A stretch of 39,815 bases of DNA from Acidobacteriota bacterium. GTDB taxonomy: Bacteria > Acidobacteriota > Terriglobia > Bryobacterales > Bryobacteraceae. Position 1 is the stretch's first letter; each line of letters begins with the position of its first letter. The translations under genes were made by a program, and so were the position numbers. The notes under the pieces are model-generated. The model saw only the letters and a program-made list of their open reading frames with translations, had not been told where the DNA came from and did not search any database. The stretch lies in assembly GCA_016185425.1 (NCBI GenBank), contig JACPNQ010000046.1:1-39815 (forward strand), given 5' to 3'. Positions 1-9,395 of this stretch are shown here, in pieces.

Positions 1-1
1 A

Positions 2-2668
2 CTCCACCTCGCGGAAAAAGCCGCGGAACTGCAAGCAGACGGTATGACGGCGGAGCGCGCCCGCACTGAGGCGCACCGGCGATTTGGAAACGCCGGACTG
101 AAGCACGAAGAGTCACGGGAGGTTTGGATGACACGGTTATTGCCGGAACTTGTCCAGGATGTCCGCTATGGCTTTCGCACCATGGCCGCCAACAAGGCAT
201 TCACCGCCCTGGCGGTCTTGTCGCTGGCGCTCGGCATCGGCGCCAACACTACAATCTACAGCTTCATGGAGTCGATTCTGATGCGCTCGCTGCCGGTGGC
301 CGATCCCGAGTCGCTGGTGGTCGTGTATTGGCGTAGCCGTCCGCCCCGGGACGGCGGCAGCAAGGAGTCCGTCCACGTCATGCACGGGGTACAAGGCATG
401 GCGTGGCCGGGCGATAAAGGCTCCATGGTCAGCGGCATGTTCCCATACGGCGCGTTCGAGACGCTTCGCGAGGAGAATCCCGTCTTTTCCACGCTTTTCG
501 GATACTTCAACGGATTAAACCGTACCCTGGCCGTCCGCGGGCAGGCCATGAGCGCCAGCACGGAGTACGTCACCGGCGAGTATTTTCGCGGCCTGGCCGT
601 GGCGCCGGCCGCGGGACGTCTGATCGACTCCGAAGACGACCGTCCGGGCGCGGCGCCTGTGGCCGTCATCAGTTTTGCTACAAGCCAGAATCGCTTCGGA
701 GGAGCGCCGCATGCTGTTGGCCAGCCGATTCTCGTCGATAACGTTCCCTTCACGGTGATCGGCGTCGCGCCGCCGGAATTCTTCGGAGTCGATCCTGCGG
801 CGGCGCCGGACCTCTACCTTCCGTTGCACGCGAATCTGCTCGTGGACGGTGCCCAGGCGGCTCGTATGTATCCCGACGGAAACTTCTACTGGATTGAAAT
901 GATGGGCCGCCTGCGTCCCGGTGTGAGCATGGCCCAGGCGCAGGCAGCGCTGGCTCCCCGTTTCCATCAATGGGTTGCGACAACCGCGACGACCGACGGT
1001 GAGCGCGCCAAACTCCCGGCGCTGCTGCTGAATCCCGGCGCCGCCGGTCTCGGCCGTTTGCGCCGGGAGTATTCCAAGCCTCTGTTCGTGCTCCTGGCGA
1101 TGGTGGGATTAATCCTGGCGATTACGTGCGCAAACATCGCGAGTCTGCTGCTGGCAAGGGCCGCCGCGCGAAGCCGCGAAATGGCTGTCCGGCTGAGCCT
1201 GGGGGCGGGACGGTTCCGCGTCGTGCGGCAGTTGCTTACCGAGAGTGTGATGCTGGCGTTGCTCGGCGGAGCATTCGGGGTCTTGTTTGCAATCTGGGGC
1301 ATGCAATCGCTGACGCTTCTGCTCTCCAACGGGCAGCAGAACTTTACGCTGCACGCGGAACTGAACTGGAACGTGCTGGGCGTGACGGCGGCGCTCTCCG
1401 TGATTTGCGGCCTGTTATTTGGCCTCGCTCCAGCGATTCAGTCGACGCGTTCGGACGTCATGCCCGCGCTAAAGAACGGCGGCGGGGGCGGACCGCGCCG
1501 CCGCGCGCAGCACGTTCTGGTGGTCGCCCAAATCGCGATCTCTTTTCTCATCCTAGTCGCCGCCGGTCTGTTTGTCCGGACACTCAACAACCTGCACTCC
1601 GTCCAACTGGGATACGCTCGCGAGAACATCCTTCTGTTCTCGCTGAATGCGCGCCAGGCCGGGCACCGCGACCCGGAGATCGCCACTTTTTATGCGGACC
1701 TGCGCAAGCGCTTCGAATCGATCCCCGGCGTGAGCGCCGCGACGCTTTCGCAATCCTCGATCATCAACGCCGCCCGCGCCGGGCAGGCAGTCAGGGGGCC
1801 AATGAAGATCGGCCCTGTTACCATCGAGGGCGCCCGCGTCATGGGCGCCGGATCGCGTTACCTCACGACGATGCAGATTCCGATCGTGGCCGGGCGCGAG
1901 ATCGACGACCGCGATCAACCGGGCTCCACTCCGGTTGCCGTGATCAGCGAGCGGCTGGCGCGGACTTACTTCGAGAACGAGAACCCGGTGGGCCGGCGCA
2001 TCACGCTCCCGGAAGAGAAGCGCGATCTCGAAATCGCCGGCGTGTCGGCTAACGTGCGGTACGGTAGTCTGAAAAACGAAGATGAGAGTGCAATGACCGT
2101 GTTCGTGGCGGTCAGCCAGTTTTCTTCGGACCGGGCGACTTACGCGCTGCGCACGGCGGGTGATCCGCTGCGATATGTCAACACTGTGCATGAGATCGTG
2201 CGAGGGGCAGATTCCCGCATACCCGTCACGAACGTGGTTACACAGGCTGCGGAAATCGATCGGACGATCAGCCGGGAACTGACATTCGCGAAACTATGCA
2301 CGGGTTTCGCGATTCTGGCTCTCCTGACCGCATGCGTCGGGCTCTACGGGACGATGTCCTACGGCGTCGCGCGGCAGGTGGGCGAGATTGGCATCCGGAT
2401 GGCTCTGGGCGCGCAACGCGGCGCCGTAGTATGGATGGTTCTGCGCCGCGTTCTCCTACTGGCGGGGGTGGGACTGGCGATCAGCGTGCCTGCCGCGTTG
2501 GGCGCGTCCCGGCTTCTCAAATCGCTGCTGTTCGGTACCCAGCCCAATGATCCGGTAACCCTGGCGCTGGCCGGCGCCGTCCTCCTAATCGCCGCGATTC
2601 TCGCTGGCTATGCGCCGGCAAGGCGGGCGTCCCGCATTGATCCGCTGGCGGCGCTGCGGCAGGAGTAA
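2..2668 (+). CDS. ADOP-type ABC transporter permease (MacB/FtsX-like), 5' end outside the window
   Basis: Large inner-membrane permease of the ADOP class (acidobacterial duplicated orphan permease), related to MacB/FtsX; its substrate is unknown. The reading frame is open to the left edge: 14 in-frame codons precede the first ATG at 44 and read like the usual ADOP N-terminal cap (HLAEKAAELQADGMT), so the true start lies upstream. After the cap come a membrane segment (NKAFTALAVLSLALGIGAN), a MacB-like periplasmic domain, an FtsX-like block of three helices (around 1080-1460), a further helix (about 1510-1580), a second periplasmic domain, and a second FtsX block ending in DPLAALRQE, the typical ADOP terminus. 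This two-fold repeat defines the family. No ATPase gene is adjacent, as is usual for orphan ADOPs. Family assignment is firm; function is not. Confidence 0.93.
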   Translation, partial: LHLAEKAAELQADGMTAERARTEAHRRFGNAGLKHEESREVWMTRLLPELVQDVRYGFRTMAANKAFTALAVLSLALGIGANTTIYSFMESILMRSLPVADPESLVVVYWRSRPPRDGGSKESVHVMHGVQGMAWPGDKGSMVSGMFPYGAFETLREENPVFSTLFGYFNGLNRTLAVRGQAMSASTEYVTGEYFRGLAVAPAAGRLIDSEDDRPGAAPVAVISFATSQNRFGGAPHAVGQPILVDNVPFTVIGVAPPEFFGVDPAAAPDLYLPLHANLLVDGAQAARMYPDGNFYWIEMMGRLRPGVSMAQAQAALAPRFHQWVATTATTDGERAKLPALLLNPGAAGLGRLRREYSKPLFVLLAMVGLILAITCANIASLLLARAAARSREMAVRLSLGAGRFRVVRQLLTESVMLALLGGAFGVLFAIWGMQSLTLLLSNGQQNFTLHAELNWNVLGVTAALSVICGLLFGLAPAIQSTRSDVMPALKNGGGGGPRRRAQHVLVVAQIAISFLILVAAGLFVRTLNNLHSVQLGYARENILLFSLNARQAGHRDPEIATFYADLRKRFESIPGVSAATLSQSSIINAARAGQAVRGPMKIGPVTIEGARVMGAGSRYLTTMQIPIVAGREIDDRDQPGSTPVAVISERLARTYFENENPVGRRITLPEEKRDLEIAGVSANVRYGSLKNEDESAMTVFVAVSQFSSDRATYALRTAGDPLRYVNTVHEIVRGADSRIPVTNVVTQAAEIDRTISRELTFAKLCTGFAILALLTACVGLYGTMSYGVARQVGEIGIRMALGAQRGAVVWMVLRRVLLLAGVGLAISVPAALGASRLLKSLLFGTQPNDPVTLALAGAVLLIAAILAGYAPARRASRIDPLAALRQE

Positions 2669-2982
2669 GACATGGTCCGTCGGACAACGAAGGATGAAAA
2701 TGTTCCGCGCTCGCGTACATTGATTATGGTAGCTGCTTCGCGATAGAGGCCGAGCTAAGTTGGGATCGAGGACGCGGCCGCAGCGAAGTCCTGGATAATG
2801 CGCCAACAGGCCAGCCCCCGCAGCACCAGAGTAATGCGGCCGGGAAACTTACTCGCGACATTGAGGAGACATTTCGATCCGATTTTTGCCGGTAGATAGA
2901 GAGAAAGTGTAAATTGGTCCGCGAGTGGGCCGGGAGGCGAACAGCCGCAGCTATAATCCGAAGAAGCAGTTGAGGTTAGATA
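2669..2982. other. Intergenic stretch, no gene seen
   Basis: About 310 bases between the permease and the winged-helix gene. Open frames here resemble no family I know. The only signal is a perfect TATAAT at 2952-2957, without a recognisable -35 box at normal spacing. Confidence 0.5.
2952..2957 (+). promoter_or_regulatory. -10 promoter element candidate
   Basis: TATAAT matches the sigma70 -10 consensus exactly and would start transcription near 2964, about 20 bases before the TTG candidate start of the winged-helix gene. No TTGACA-like box is visible 16-18 bases upstream, so this is suggestive only. Confidence 0.4.
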
Positions 2983-4548
2983 TTGTGCGGTCCAGCAATG
3001 AAAGTATTCGAACCGTTCCGGCTTGACACCGTGAACCATTGTTTGTTGCGTGCGGAAGAGCGTATGCCCCTCACTCCGAGAGCGTTCGACGTATTGCGCT
3101 ACCTTGTCGAGCGGGCCGACCGGCTGGTGACTCCGGAAGAGATTCTGGAGGCGCTATGGCCCGAGACCTACGTGAACCCCGAAGGCATCCGGAAGTACAT
3201 CCTGGAAATCCGGAAGGTGTTGGGCGACCGGCTCAGCGAGCCTCTTTTTATCCAAACATTTCCGAAACGGGGCTATCAGTTTATAGCGAAGGTGACCGAC
3301 GAGCGCAGACTCCCGCCGCGGGCCACCGCATGCGGAAATATGGTCGGCCGCGGGGCGGCACTCGCCCAACTCCACGACTCCTTTGAAAAGGCATCGGCCG
3401 GCCAACGGCAAGTGGTCTTCGTATCGGGTGAAGCCGGCATCGGCAAGACGACGCTCGTTGATATGTTCCAGCAGGCCGCTGGTCATCGGGATCCGCGGAT
3501 TGCGAGGGGCCAATGCATCGAGGGCTTCGGGGGAAAGGAAGCGTACTACCCGATGCTCGACGCGCTGGGCTCGTTGTTTCTCGATGCGAAACACGGTTCG
3601 TTGGTGCACACGCTAGCGAAACACGCGCCCACGTGGCTGGCCCAATTCCCATCCCTCGTGAAACCCGAACAGAGAGACTGGCTCCAACGGGAGGTCCTGC
3701 GAAGCACTCACGGGCGGATGGTGCGGGAGATCTGCGAAGCGCTGGAAGCGATGGCGGCGCACGGTCCGTGGATCGTAATCCTGGAAGATCTCCATTGGGT
3801 TGACGCTTCGACGTTGGACCTGATCTCCGCCTTCGCCCGGCGCAGGGAGCCGGCGCGAGTTCTCCTGATCTGCACGTACCGGTCCGCCGATGCCGCCTTT
3901 TCCCAAAGTCCGCTAAAGACCCTGAAACAGGATCTGCTCGTCCACCATCTGTGCCACGAAATCACCATAGACCGGCTGAACGAGCCCGACATCGCGGAGT
4001 ATCTGACAAAGGCGTTTCCGGATAACCTCTTTCCTTCCTGTTTTGCGCAACTGATATACGACAACTCGGATGGGAATCCTCTGTTCATGGCGGCCGTCAT
4101 CAGAGACATCGTGAACAGGGGCTTGATTGCGCGGGACGAGGGAAGGTGGCGGGTCGCCGCGCCTTGCCGGGAGATCTGCCCTGGTATCCCGGAGACTCTT
4201 CAGGGAATGTTGGAAATCCAGTTCCAGCATTTGAGCGCGGAGGAACAGCGCATTCTGCAAAGCGGGAGCATCGCTGGAGAACGGTTTTCGAGTTTGGCAG
4301 CCGCTTCGATGCTTAACCTCTCCCCGGCCTCAATCGAAGAAGTGTGCGACAGGCTTGCAAACCGGCAGCAATTCATTCGATCGATTGGAATACTCAGGAC
4401 CCCGAACGGTGTCCCTTCCGCTCATTACGAATTCACGCATTCCCTTTACCACCAAGCCTTCCACCGTAGTCTCTCCGGTCTCGACCGGTCCAGTCTTCAT
4501 CGGCGATCACGGATCGACCATCCGGTGCCAGTTCCCAGAGAAGCGTAG
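2983..4548 (+). CDS. Winged-helix DNA-binding / AAA ATPase regulator, C-terminally truncated
   Basis: Predicted transcriptional regulator. Residues ~6-105 form an OmpR/CadC-type winged helix (PLTPRAFDVLRYLVE, ETYVNPEGIRKYILEIRKVLG, TFPKRGYQFIAKV). An AAA/NACHT-like ATPase follows, with Walker A GEAGIGKTT and Walker B VILEDLHWVD. Relatives continue with a long TPR region and are commonly around 900-1100 residues; this one stops at 521. The family pattern is readable up to FTHSLYHQAF...LSGLDRSSLHRR (near 4505), after which the frame runs into unrelated sequence overlapping an antisense amidase remnant. Two starts are possible: TTG at 2983, with GAGG 7 bases upstream, or ATG at 2998 without a ribosome site; I prefer the TTG slightly. 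The protein may retain DNA binding and ATPase but lacks its sensory part, so it may be a pseudogene. Confidence 0.75.
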   Translation: MCGPAMKVFEPFRLDTVNHCLLRAEERMPLTPRAFDVLRYLVERADRLVTPEEILEALWPETYVNPEGIRKYILEIRKVLGDRLSEPLFIQTFPKRGYQFIAKVTDERRLPPRATACGNMVGRGAALAQLHDSFEKASAGQRQVVFVSGEAGIGKTTLVDMFQQAAGHRDPRIARGQCIEGFGGKEAYYPMLDALGSLFLDAKHGSLVHTLAKHAPTWLAQFPSLVKPEQRDWLQREVLRSTHGRMVREICEALEAMAAHGPWIVILEDLHWVDASTLDLISAFARRREPARVLLICTYRSADAAFSQSPLKTLKQDLLVHHLCHEITIDRLNEPDIAEYLTKAFPDNLFPSCFAQLIYDNSDGNPLFMAAVIRDIVNRGLIARDEGRWRVAAPCREICPGIPETLQGMLEIQFQHLSAEEQRILQSGSIAGERFSSLAAASMLNLSPASIEEVCDRLANRQQFIRSIGILRTPNGVPSAHYEFTHSLYHQAFHRSLSGLDRSSLHRRSRIDHPVPVPREA

Positions 4549-4549
4549 C

Positions 4550-4925
4550 AGCAAACCGGCGGCCGTGGCGCCTGCGTACCCGCTCAGGGCCTGCACGAGG
4601 CGTGTCACCACGGTGGCATCGTACGTGGGTATATGGTGTTCGAGAACTTTGCAGCCTCCCATTGCCGCAACGCCCTTCGTATAGAACACGTCACATCCTT
4701 GACCGCAATCGGAATCCCATGGAGCGGCCCTAAATACCGCCCTGCCAGGATCCCGGACTCCGCCTTTCGCGCTTGAGCCAGTGCATGGTCTGCGATCACT
4801 TCCCGATATGCGTTCAGCTTCGTGTTCACGGCGTCGATCCGCGAAAGTTGCGCCTTCGTTATTTCGACCGGCGAAAGCCCGCGAGTTCGAATCCGTGCCG
4901 GAGTCCAATTGTAGCCTTCGAAAGT
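4550..4925 (-). pseudogene. Amidase-signature family remnant (N-terminal part only, frameshifted)
   Basis: Read on the minus strand, the segment starting near 4910 gives RTRGLSPVEITKAQLSRID, then LNAYREVIADHALAQARKAE and GPLHGIPIAVKD, the conserved N-terminal part of amidase-signature enzymes including the catalytic-lysine segment AVKD. Just after VKD (near 4700) the match moves to another frame as FYTKGVAAMGGCKVLEH and PTYDATVVTRL, so an indel of a few bases has broken the gene. The match fades by about 4600, and the glycine/serine-rich catalytic core that should follow is missing. The remnant abuts and overlaps the truncated end of the AAA regulator, pointing to a deletion or rearrangement joint. 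The remaining bases to 5042 hold nothing I recognise. Confidence 0.8.
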
Positions 4926-5042
4926 GGACTTGGCAGGGCAGTTCTAGATGGAGCCAAAACGTCAACCTTTTGAGAACAGTGAGCTACCAAGAAGCCGCGA
5001 CAGCTTAGTCCTTTGATTTCGGGCTCGAGTCGAATATCCCGG

Positions 5043-6353
5043 TCAGAATTTCTGTCTCGTCGTGTCGGCCCAATACCGCGAGTCTTTCGGGATTTCCTGC
5101 CATAGAGGGAGGCTCAGACCATAGGGATGGTCATACAGAATCCTGCCGCCGAACATCGTCATCACACACTGAATTTTTTGATTTCCTACGATCTTGCCGC
5201 CGCCGGATCCGAGGTAGGCGAACTTCCCTTTGACGATTTCCAAGACGGCGATGTCAGCCGTCGACCCAACACTCAGGTTGCCGAGTTCGGGCCGGTGAAT
5301 CATCTGAGCGGGACTTACTGTTGTGCGCCGGATGATTTCCTCAAACGGCACTCCCATACAGAGCAACTTCGACATCACATTGGCCAGATTGATTCCCACC
5401 GTGTAAGGTGTATCCGAAAACAGGTCTGCGCTAATGGAATCGGGTATAAATCCGTGCTGAATCGCAGGCGTCACCCGCCTCAATGAGAAACTCCCGGCGG
5501 CATGTCCAAGATCGAACATTACGCCCCGCGCTCTCGCTTTGGTCACGTCCGGATTCAGTTTGCCGTCCTGCGTGAGGAAGGGATAGCGATCCGCCAGACA
5601 GTGAGTCACAATGTCGCCGGGACGCATTTTCTCCAGGAGGAACTCACGATAGCTTGTTGCGGGAAACGTCCCCTGGGGCGGCATCGGAGTGAAGTCCGCC
5701 AGTACCGGCAGCCGGGTCTGGCGGCCAGCCTCGACAACTGCGTCGACCGACGCCCAGGGGAGGCGCGCTTCAGAAAACGTTCCTCCATAGTGGCCGGTCT
5801 TGAATCCGACGATGAGGTTGGGGTATTTCCTGGCGGTGTCAACCGCAAGCTGCACCTTGAACTGAGCCGGATCCTGTTCCGCCCCGCTAGACTGCGCGCC
5901 GGGGGCGGCAATATTGAGAAAGGAAAGGATCCTCATTTTCGAGCGGTCCACGATCTTTTTGAAATCTTCGAAGCTATCGGCGCCCGCCGTTCCGCCGTCG
6001 CAACATGTGGTGACGCCCGAAGGCAAGCAATGATGATCGGCAATCACGGACGGAGTGAGATCAAGGCGGGTGTAATAACAACAGATGTGTAGATCGATCA
6101 AGCCAGGCGTCACATAGTAGCCCGCAACATTGATCGACTTCTTCCCCGCGGAGTCCGGAATATTGCGGTCCACCCGAGCGACTTTCCCATCTAGCAGGGC
6201 AACATCCATTTGCCGATTAATTTGGTTGGCCAAATCGATCACGTGCCCACCCTTGAGGACCATTTCGTATCGCGGAGTTTCCTGTGCCAAGGCAGATGAG
6301 GCTGACATCGCAGTCCCCAGCAGTGGGGTGGAAACAAACTCTCTTCTCTTCAT
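5043..6353 (-). CDS. Exported amidohydrolase/deacetylase-family metallohydrolase
   Basis: Amidohydrolase-superfamily enzyme (436 residues) of the dihydroorotase-like 'amidohydrolase/deacetylase' type; its substrate is unknown. The ATG at 6353 gives MKRREFVSTPLLGTAMSASSALAQ, a Tat-like or Sec signal peptide, with GAGGAG 10 bases upstream. The longer open frame upstream (to 6587) has no family similarity and is excluded. Superfamily landmarks: GLIDLH at 84-89, FK185 as candidate carboxylated lysine, H251 in GDIVTHC, H284 in DLGHAAG, and D310 in DSISAD. The second His of the usual HxH motif is Cys91 (H89-I-C91), and the position often reading VH is LAD220F. The Asp variant is one I associate with the acidobacterial subfamily; the Cys is less usual. 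Activity is therefore uncertain. It stands alone, with no clear operon partner. Confidence 0.87.
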   Translation of the reverse strand: MKRREFVSTPLLGTAMSASSALAQETPRYEMVLKGGHVIDLANQINRQMDVALLDGKVARVDRNIPDSAGKKSINVAGYYVTPGLIDLHICCYYTRLDLTPSVIADHHCLPSGVTTCCDGGTAGADSFEDFKKIVDRSKMRILSFLNIAAPGAQSSGAEQDPAQFKVQLAVDTARKYPNLIVGFKTGHYGGTFSEARLPWASVDAVVEAGRQTRLPVLADFTPMPPQGTFPATSYREFLLEKMRPGDIVTHCLADRYPFLTQDGKLNPDVTKARARGVMFDLGHAAGSFSLRRVTPAIQHGFIPDSISADLFSDTPYTVGINLANVMSKLLCMGVPFEEIIRRTTVSPAQMIHRPELGNLSVGSTADIAVLEIVKGKFAYLGSGGGKIVGNQKIQCVMTMFGGRILYDHPYGLSLPLWQEIPKDSRYWADTTRQKF

Positions 6354-6363
6354 GGCCCCGTAT

Positions 6364-6369
6364 CTCCTC
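6364..6369 (-). promoter_or_regulatory. Shine-Dalgarno fixing the amidohydrolase start
   Basis: Minus-strand GAGGAG, 10 bases before the ATG at 6353. It supports MKRREF as the N-terminus over upstream starts. Confidence 0.6.
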
Positions 6370-6419
6370 ACATGAGTTCGGTTTGGAGGACGTTTTCGTT
6401 CCTTGCCGACTCCGATGAA

Positions 6420-6427
6420 AGTATACT
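6420..6427. promoter_or_regulatory. Palindromic AGTATACT with -10-like TATACT for the amidohydrolase
   Basis: The perfect palindrome AGTATACT carries TATACT on both strands. On the minus strand it would start a transcript near 6413, giving the amidohydrolase a leader of about 60 bases that contains its ribosome site. No clear -35 box is visible. Confidence 0.3.
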
Positions 6428-6718
6428 GCTGCCTTCCACGCCGGCGTTCCCTGGCCGCTGTATTCCCGCCGCGGACAGATGGCCGACGATTCGCGCACAG
6501 CTTCCGGCCGAGCCCTGTTCCGAGCCTGGCGAAGCGGATCGGGTGGCGACATTCAGCCCTTTTGCCCGGCAGAGAGAGCTTCCGCATAGGGAAAACTAAG
6601 AAAACCCTTGGCTCCGCCCATTCGCCTGAAGGGCGGCACCTCCTGCGGGACGAGGATTTCGGTGGCCTTGATCGTCGCCGCGCACGCTCGGCGATGGACG
6701 AGCTCGCGGGGCTGACTC
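6428..6718. other. Intergenic stretch, nothing recognised
   Basis: Together with the upstream leader this makes about 365 bases between the amidohydrolase start and the kinase stop. Open frames exist because the DNA is GC-rich, but none resembles a known protein. No hairpin followed by a T-run is seen. Confidence 0.4.
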
Positions 6719-9388
6719 CTACGGGATCATTTCCCGCAATTTGTCCAGCCAGCCGGGCGAGTCAAATCCCTCCAGCATCCACAGACTGCTGCTTCGTCTT
6801 GTGGCAGGAAAGAGAATGCTCTTTCCGTCCGGAGACAGGCTAAGGCGAATGCCCGGATTGCTGTAGCTGGAGGGGGCATAATCCTTGCTGAACTCGCCGA
6901 TGACTTTCTCTGCTTGCGTCGCGATATCGAGCGAAAACAACGAGCAACGATCTGAACCTACGCGGATTCCGTAGAGCTGTTTGGAGTCGGCGGAGAAAGT
7001 CATCTGAACCGTTTTCCGCTGTCCGAAACTCTTTAAGCTTTTGCCATCCGGGGAGATGATGCTCCATCCGGCGTCGTCCTGGCGATCGTAGAAGAGGATC
7101 CATTGCCCGTCCGGTGACCATTCCGGCAACGCAACTCCTATGTTCTTACGGACAGGCGTGGGAGCCGCTTCCCCACTACTTTTGACCACCATCAATGCGA
7201 TTTCGGCATTTTTGTATTGCCAATACACGATTTTTCCTCCGTCCGGAGACCAGGATCCGACGCGCTCGACAACATCTTTTGTATTGTTTGTAAGACGAAC
7301 CGGAGGCCCGCCAGAAACGGAAGAGATCCAGATTGAGGATTGCTGGTCCTGGTCGGCGCGCAGATAAACGACCCGGTCAGCTCCCGGTGAAAGCGCCGGT
7401 GTGCCGAAGGCCGCGGTGTTCGCCGGCGGAAATGACTCTTCTGTAACGACAGGGCGGTCCGCGCCATCGCTGCGCATCCAGATGGCCGGCGATCCATTGC
7501 GATCGCTGGCGTATACAAACTTCGGCTGCTGCCGTGCCCATGACGGCATGCCGGTCGCCATTTCCGACGAAATAACCCGCTGGATGGTTGCATCGCTGAG
7601 CGAAGCCGACACAATCATGAAGTCGGCCTTCGACTGTACGAAGAGCAGTTTCTTCCCGTCGGGCGATAGCGCGGGCTGCGATTCGGATAGCGCTAATGTA
7701 CCGGCCGTAACCCTCTGCCGAATTCCGGAATGAATACCCGCAGTCCAGAGATGGCCACCCTGTTTGTCCGTGGATGACAAAACGGCGTTGCGGCCGTCCG
7801 GAAACCATGACCAGCCGGGCGTTGGACCCTGTCCGTTCAGGCTTTTCATGATCCGCCGCGGAGCGCCGCTTTCCGGCGGATATGGCAACTTCCACGCCTG
7901 CCTTCCGCCCACGACATCGACCAGAAGCATGAGCCAGCGGCCATCAGGTGCGAATTGAAGCTGCGGAAGATTCGAGAATGAACTGGTTTCAAACGGCGCG
8001 GGCGTGTAACGCTTGAACTCCGATCCTACAGGCGATGCCGTATAGACCGAGAGTTTCCCCGCCTCGTAGCCGATGCCGGCGATCGCCTTCCCATCCGGGG
8101 ACACCCGGGGGAGGCGGATGTCCATCGGCATGATCAGTTCAGGGTCGCCGCCAAACACCGGCACCGAGAATAGTGCGTATTGCGGCTTGGCGCCCCGCGG
8201 GTTCGTTCCTCGCATCAGAACTCGCTTGCTGTCCGGGGACCATCCCGCGGGGTGCCAGTCCTCCGCTGCACCCGTCAGGGGGACGGCGGTCGGCGAATTC
8301 AAGTAGCGCAGGAACACGCGGCGGTTGCCAGTCACTCCGGCAGCATATGTGAATGCTTTGCCGTCGGGAGACCAAATGGCGATCGAAGGGTTCTCCCACG
8401 AAACTTCGATCGGCGTGAAGCTGTAGGCTCCGATGCCGCCGGCCGGGTGCATCCACCACGCGGCCGCCCCGCCTAAAAATAAGGCGATGAGGCCCGCCAA
8501 TAACATCGGCCTTCTCGACCGAACTTGATTTGGCGTCTTTATCTGCGCCGTACCGGCTGCTTGCACACCGCTCGTCGCGGTCTCCGAGAGCCGGTCGCGA
8601 ACCTGCCGCAGTTCCCGATACAGATCGCGTGTCGAATCGTAGCGGCCGGCAGGCTCCTTGGCGAGAAGCCGTTCTATGATCCATCGCAAGGGCGCAGGCA
8701 CAGCCGGCGGCAGGGGGTCGATCTCCTCACGGATGATGGCCGTCATGAGTTCAGCCGCGCTGTCACGCTTGAACGCGCGCCTGCCGGTCGAGAGCTCATA
8801 CAAAACCAGGCCTAAGGAAAACTGGTCCGATTGCGCGGTGAGGTCCGTGTTGCCGCGCGCCTGCTCCGGACTCATATATGCAATGGTTCCGACCAGGCTA
8901 CCGGCGCTGGTGAGCCCTGCTGTGAGGGTGGCGTCCTTGGGTGTATTGTTCGAAGCCACTGGCTTTGCGAGACCGAAATCCAGAATCTTGACTTTGCCAT
9001 CGCGGGTGATCAGAATGTTGTCCGGTTTCAGATCGCGATGCACAATTCCCGCGGCATGAGCGGTTGCGAGGCCGTCGGAAATCTGGACCGCGATGTCGAG
9101 CAGCTTACGCGTCGATTCCGCAGGCGCAAGCGGCGCGCCTTCAATAAACTCCATGACCAGGTAGTTCGGTCCGACGTCGTAGACCTGGCAAATATTGGAA
9201 TGGTTTAGTGCGGCAATCGCGCGAGCCTCGCGCTCGAAGCGATCGGTAAACTGCTGGGCGGAGACCTTGATGGCCACATCGCGCCCCAGCCGCGGATCGT
9301 GCGCGCGGTACACTTCCCCCATGCCGCCCGCGCCAATGGGAGCAAGGATCTGATAGGGACCGAGCCGGTCGCCGATAGAAAGCGGCAT
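6719..9388 (-). CDS. Membrane Ser/Thr protein kinase with PD40/TolB-like beta-propeller
   Basis: Bacterial eukaryotic-type (Hanks) kinase of 889 residues. The N-terminal kinase domain (~1-265) keeps the catalytic set: glycine loop GAGGMGEVY, VAIKV lysine, HRDLKPDN catalytic loop, ILDFGLAK metal-binding motif, and SPEQARG. A single membrane helix (MLLAGLIALFLGGAAAWW, near 295-312) separates it from a ~560-residue extracytoplasmic beta-propeller with repeated SPDGK/WSPDG motifs of the PD40/TolB type, probably a sensor or scaffold. This architecture is greatly expanded in Acidobacteriota. ATG 9388 (MPLSIGDRLGPYQ) is preferred over TTG 9406 because the family usually begins there and a TAAACT element lies 7 bases upstream. 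Substrates are unknown, and no phosphatase gene is adjacent. Confidence 0.93.
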   Translation of the reverse strand: MPLSIGDRLGPYQILAPIGAGGMGEVYRAHDPRLGRDVAIKVSAQQFTDRFEREARAIAALNHSNICQVYDVGPNYLVMEFIEGAPLAPAESTRKLLDIAVQISDGLATAHAAGIVHRDLKPDNILITRDGKVKILDFGLAKPVASNNTPKDATLTAGLTSAGSLVGTIAYMSPEQARGNTDLTAQSDQFSLGLVLYELSTGRRAFKRDSAAELMTAIIREEIDPLPPAVPAPLRWIIERLLAKEPAGRYDSTRDLYRELRQVRDRLSETATSGVQAAGTAQIKTPNQVRSRRPMLLAGLIALFLGGAAAWWMHPAGGIGAYSFTPIEVSWENPSIAIWSPDGKAFTYAAGVTGNRRVFLRYLNSPTAVPLTGAAEDWHPAGWSPDSKRVLMRGTNPRGAKPQYALFSVPVFGGDPELIMPMDIRLPRVSPDGKAIAGIGYEAGKLSVYTASPVGSEFKRYTPAPFETSSFSNLPQLQFAPDGRWLMLLVDVVGGRQAWKLPYPPESGAPRRIMKSLNGQGPTPGWSWFPDGRNAVLSSTDKQGGHLWTAGIHSGIRQRVTAGTLALSESQPALSPDGKKLLFVQSKADFMIVSASLSDATIQRVISSEMATGMPSWARQQPKFVYASDRNGSPAIWMRSDGADRPVVTEESFPPANTAAFGTPALSPGADRVVYLRADQDQQSSIWISSVSGGPPVRLTNNTKDVVERVGSWSPDGGKIVYWQYKNAEIALMVVKSSGEAAPTPVRKNIGVALPEWSPDGQWILFYDRQDDAGWSIISPDGKSLKSFGQRKTVQMTFSADSKQLYGIRVGSDRCSLFSLDIATQAEKVIGEFSKDYAPSSYSNPGIRLSLSPDGKSILFPATRRSSSLWMLEGFDSPGWLDKLREMIP

Positions 9389-9395
9389 AGGGTTC

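Noticed and set aside
44..46. ATG 44 as the true start of the ADOP permease
   Set aside because: In-frame codons before it continue the conserved ADOP N-terminal cap to the window edge.
4355..4684. 109-codon plus-strand frame over the regulator/amidase joint
   Set aside because: Its composition is low-complexity Ser/Thr/Pro and it is a shadow of the regulator and the antisense amidase remnant.
4885..4910. GAGTTCGAATCC resembling a tRNA T-arm
   Set aside because: The flanking bases do not form the five-pair stem, no acceptor or anticodon arm is present, and the stretch is explained by the antisense amidase remnant.
6354..6587. N-terminal extension of the amidohydrolase to 6587
   Set aside because: The extra 78 residues are Arg-rich with no similarity, and would bury the signal peptide and the good ribosome site before ATG 6353.
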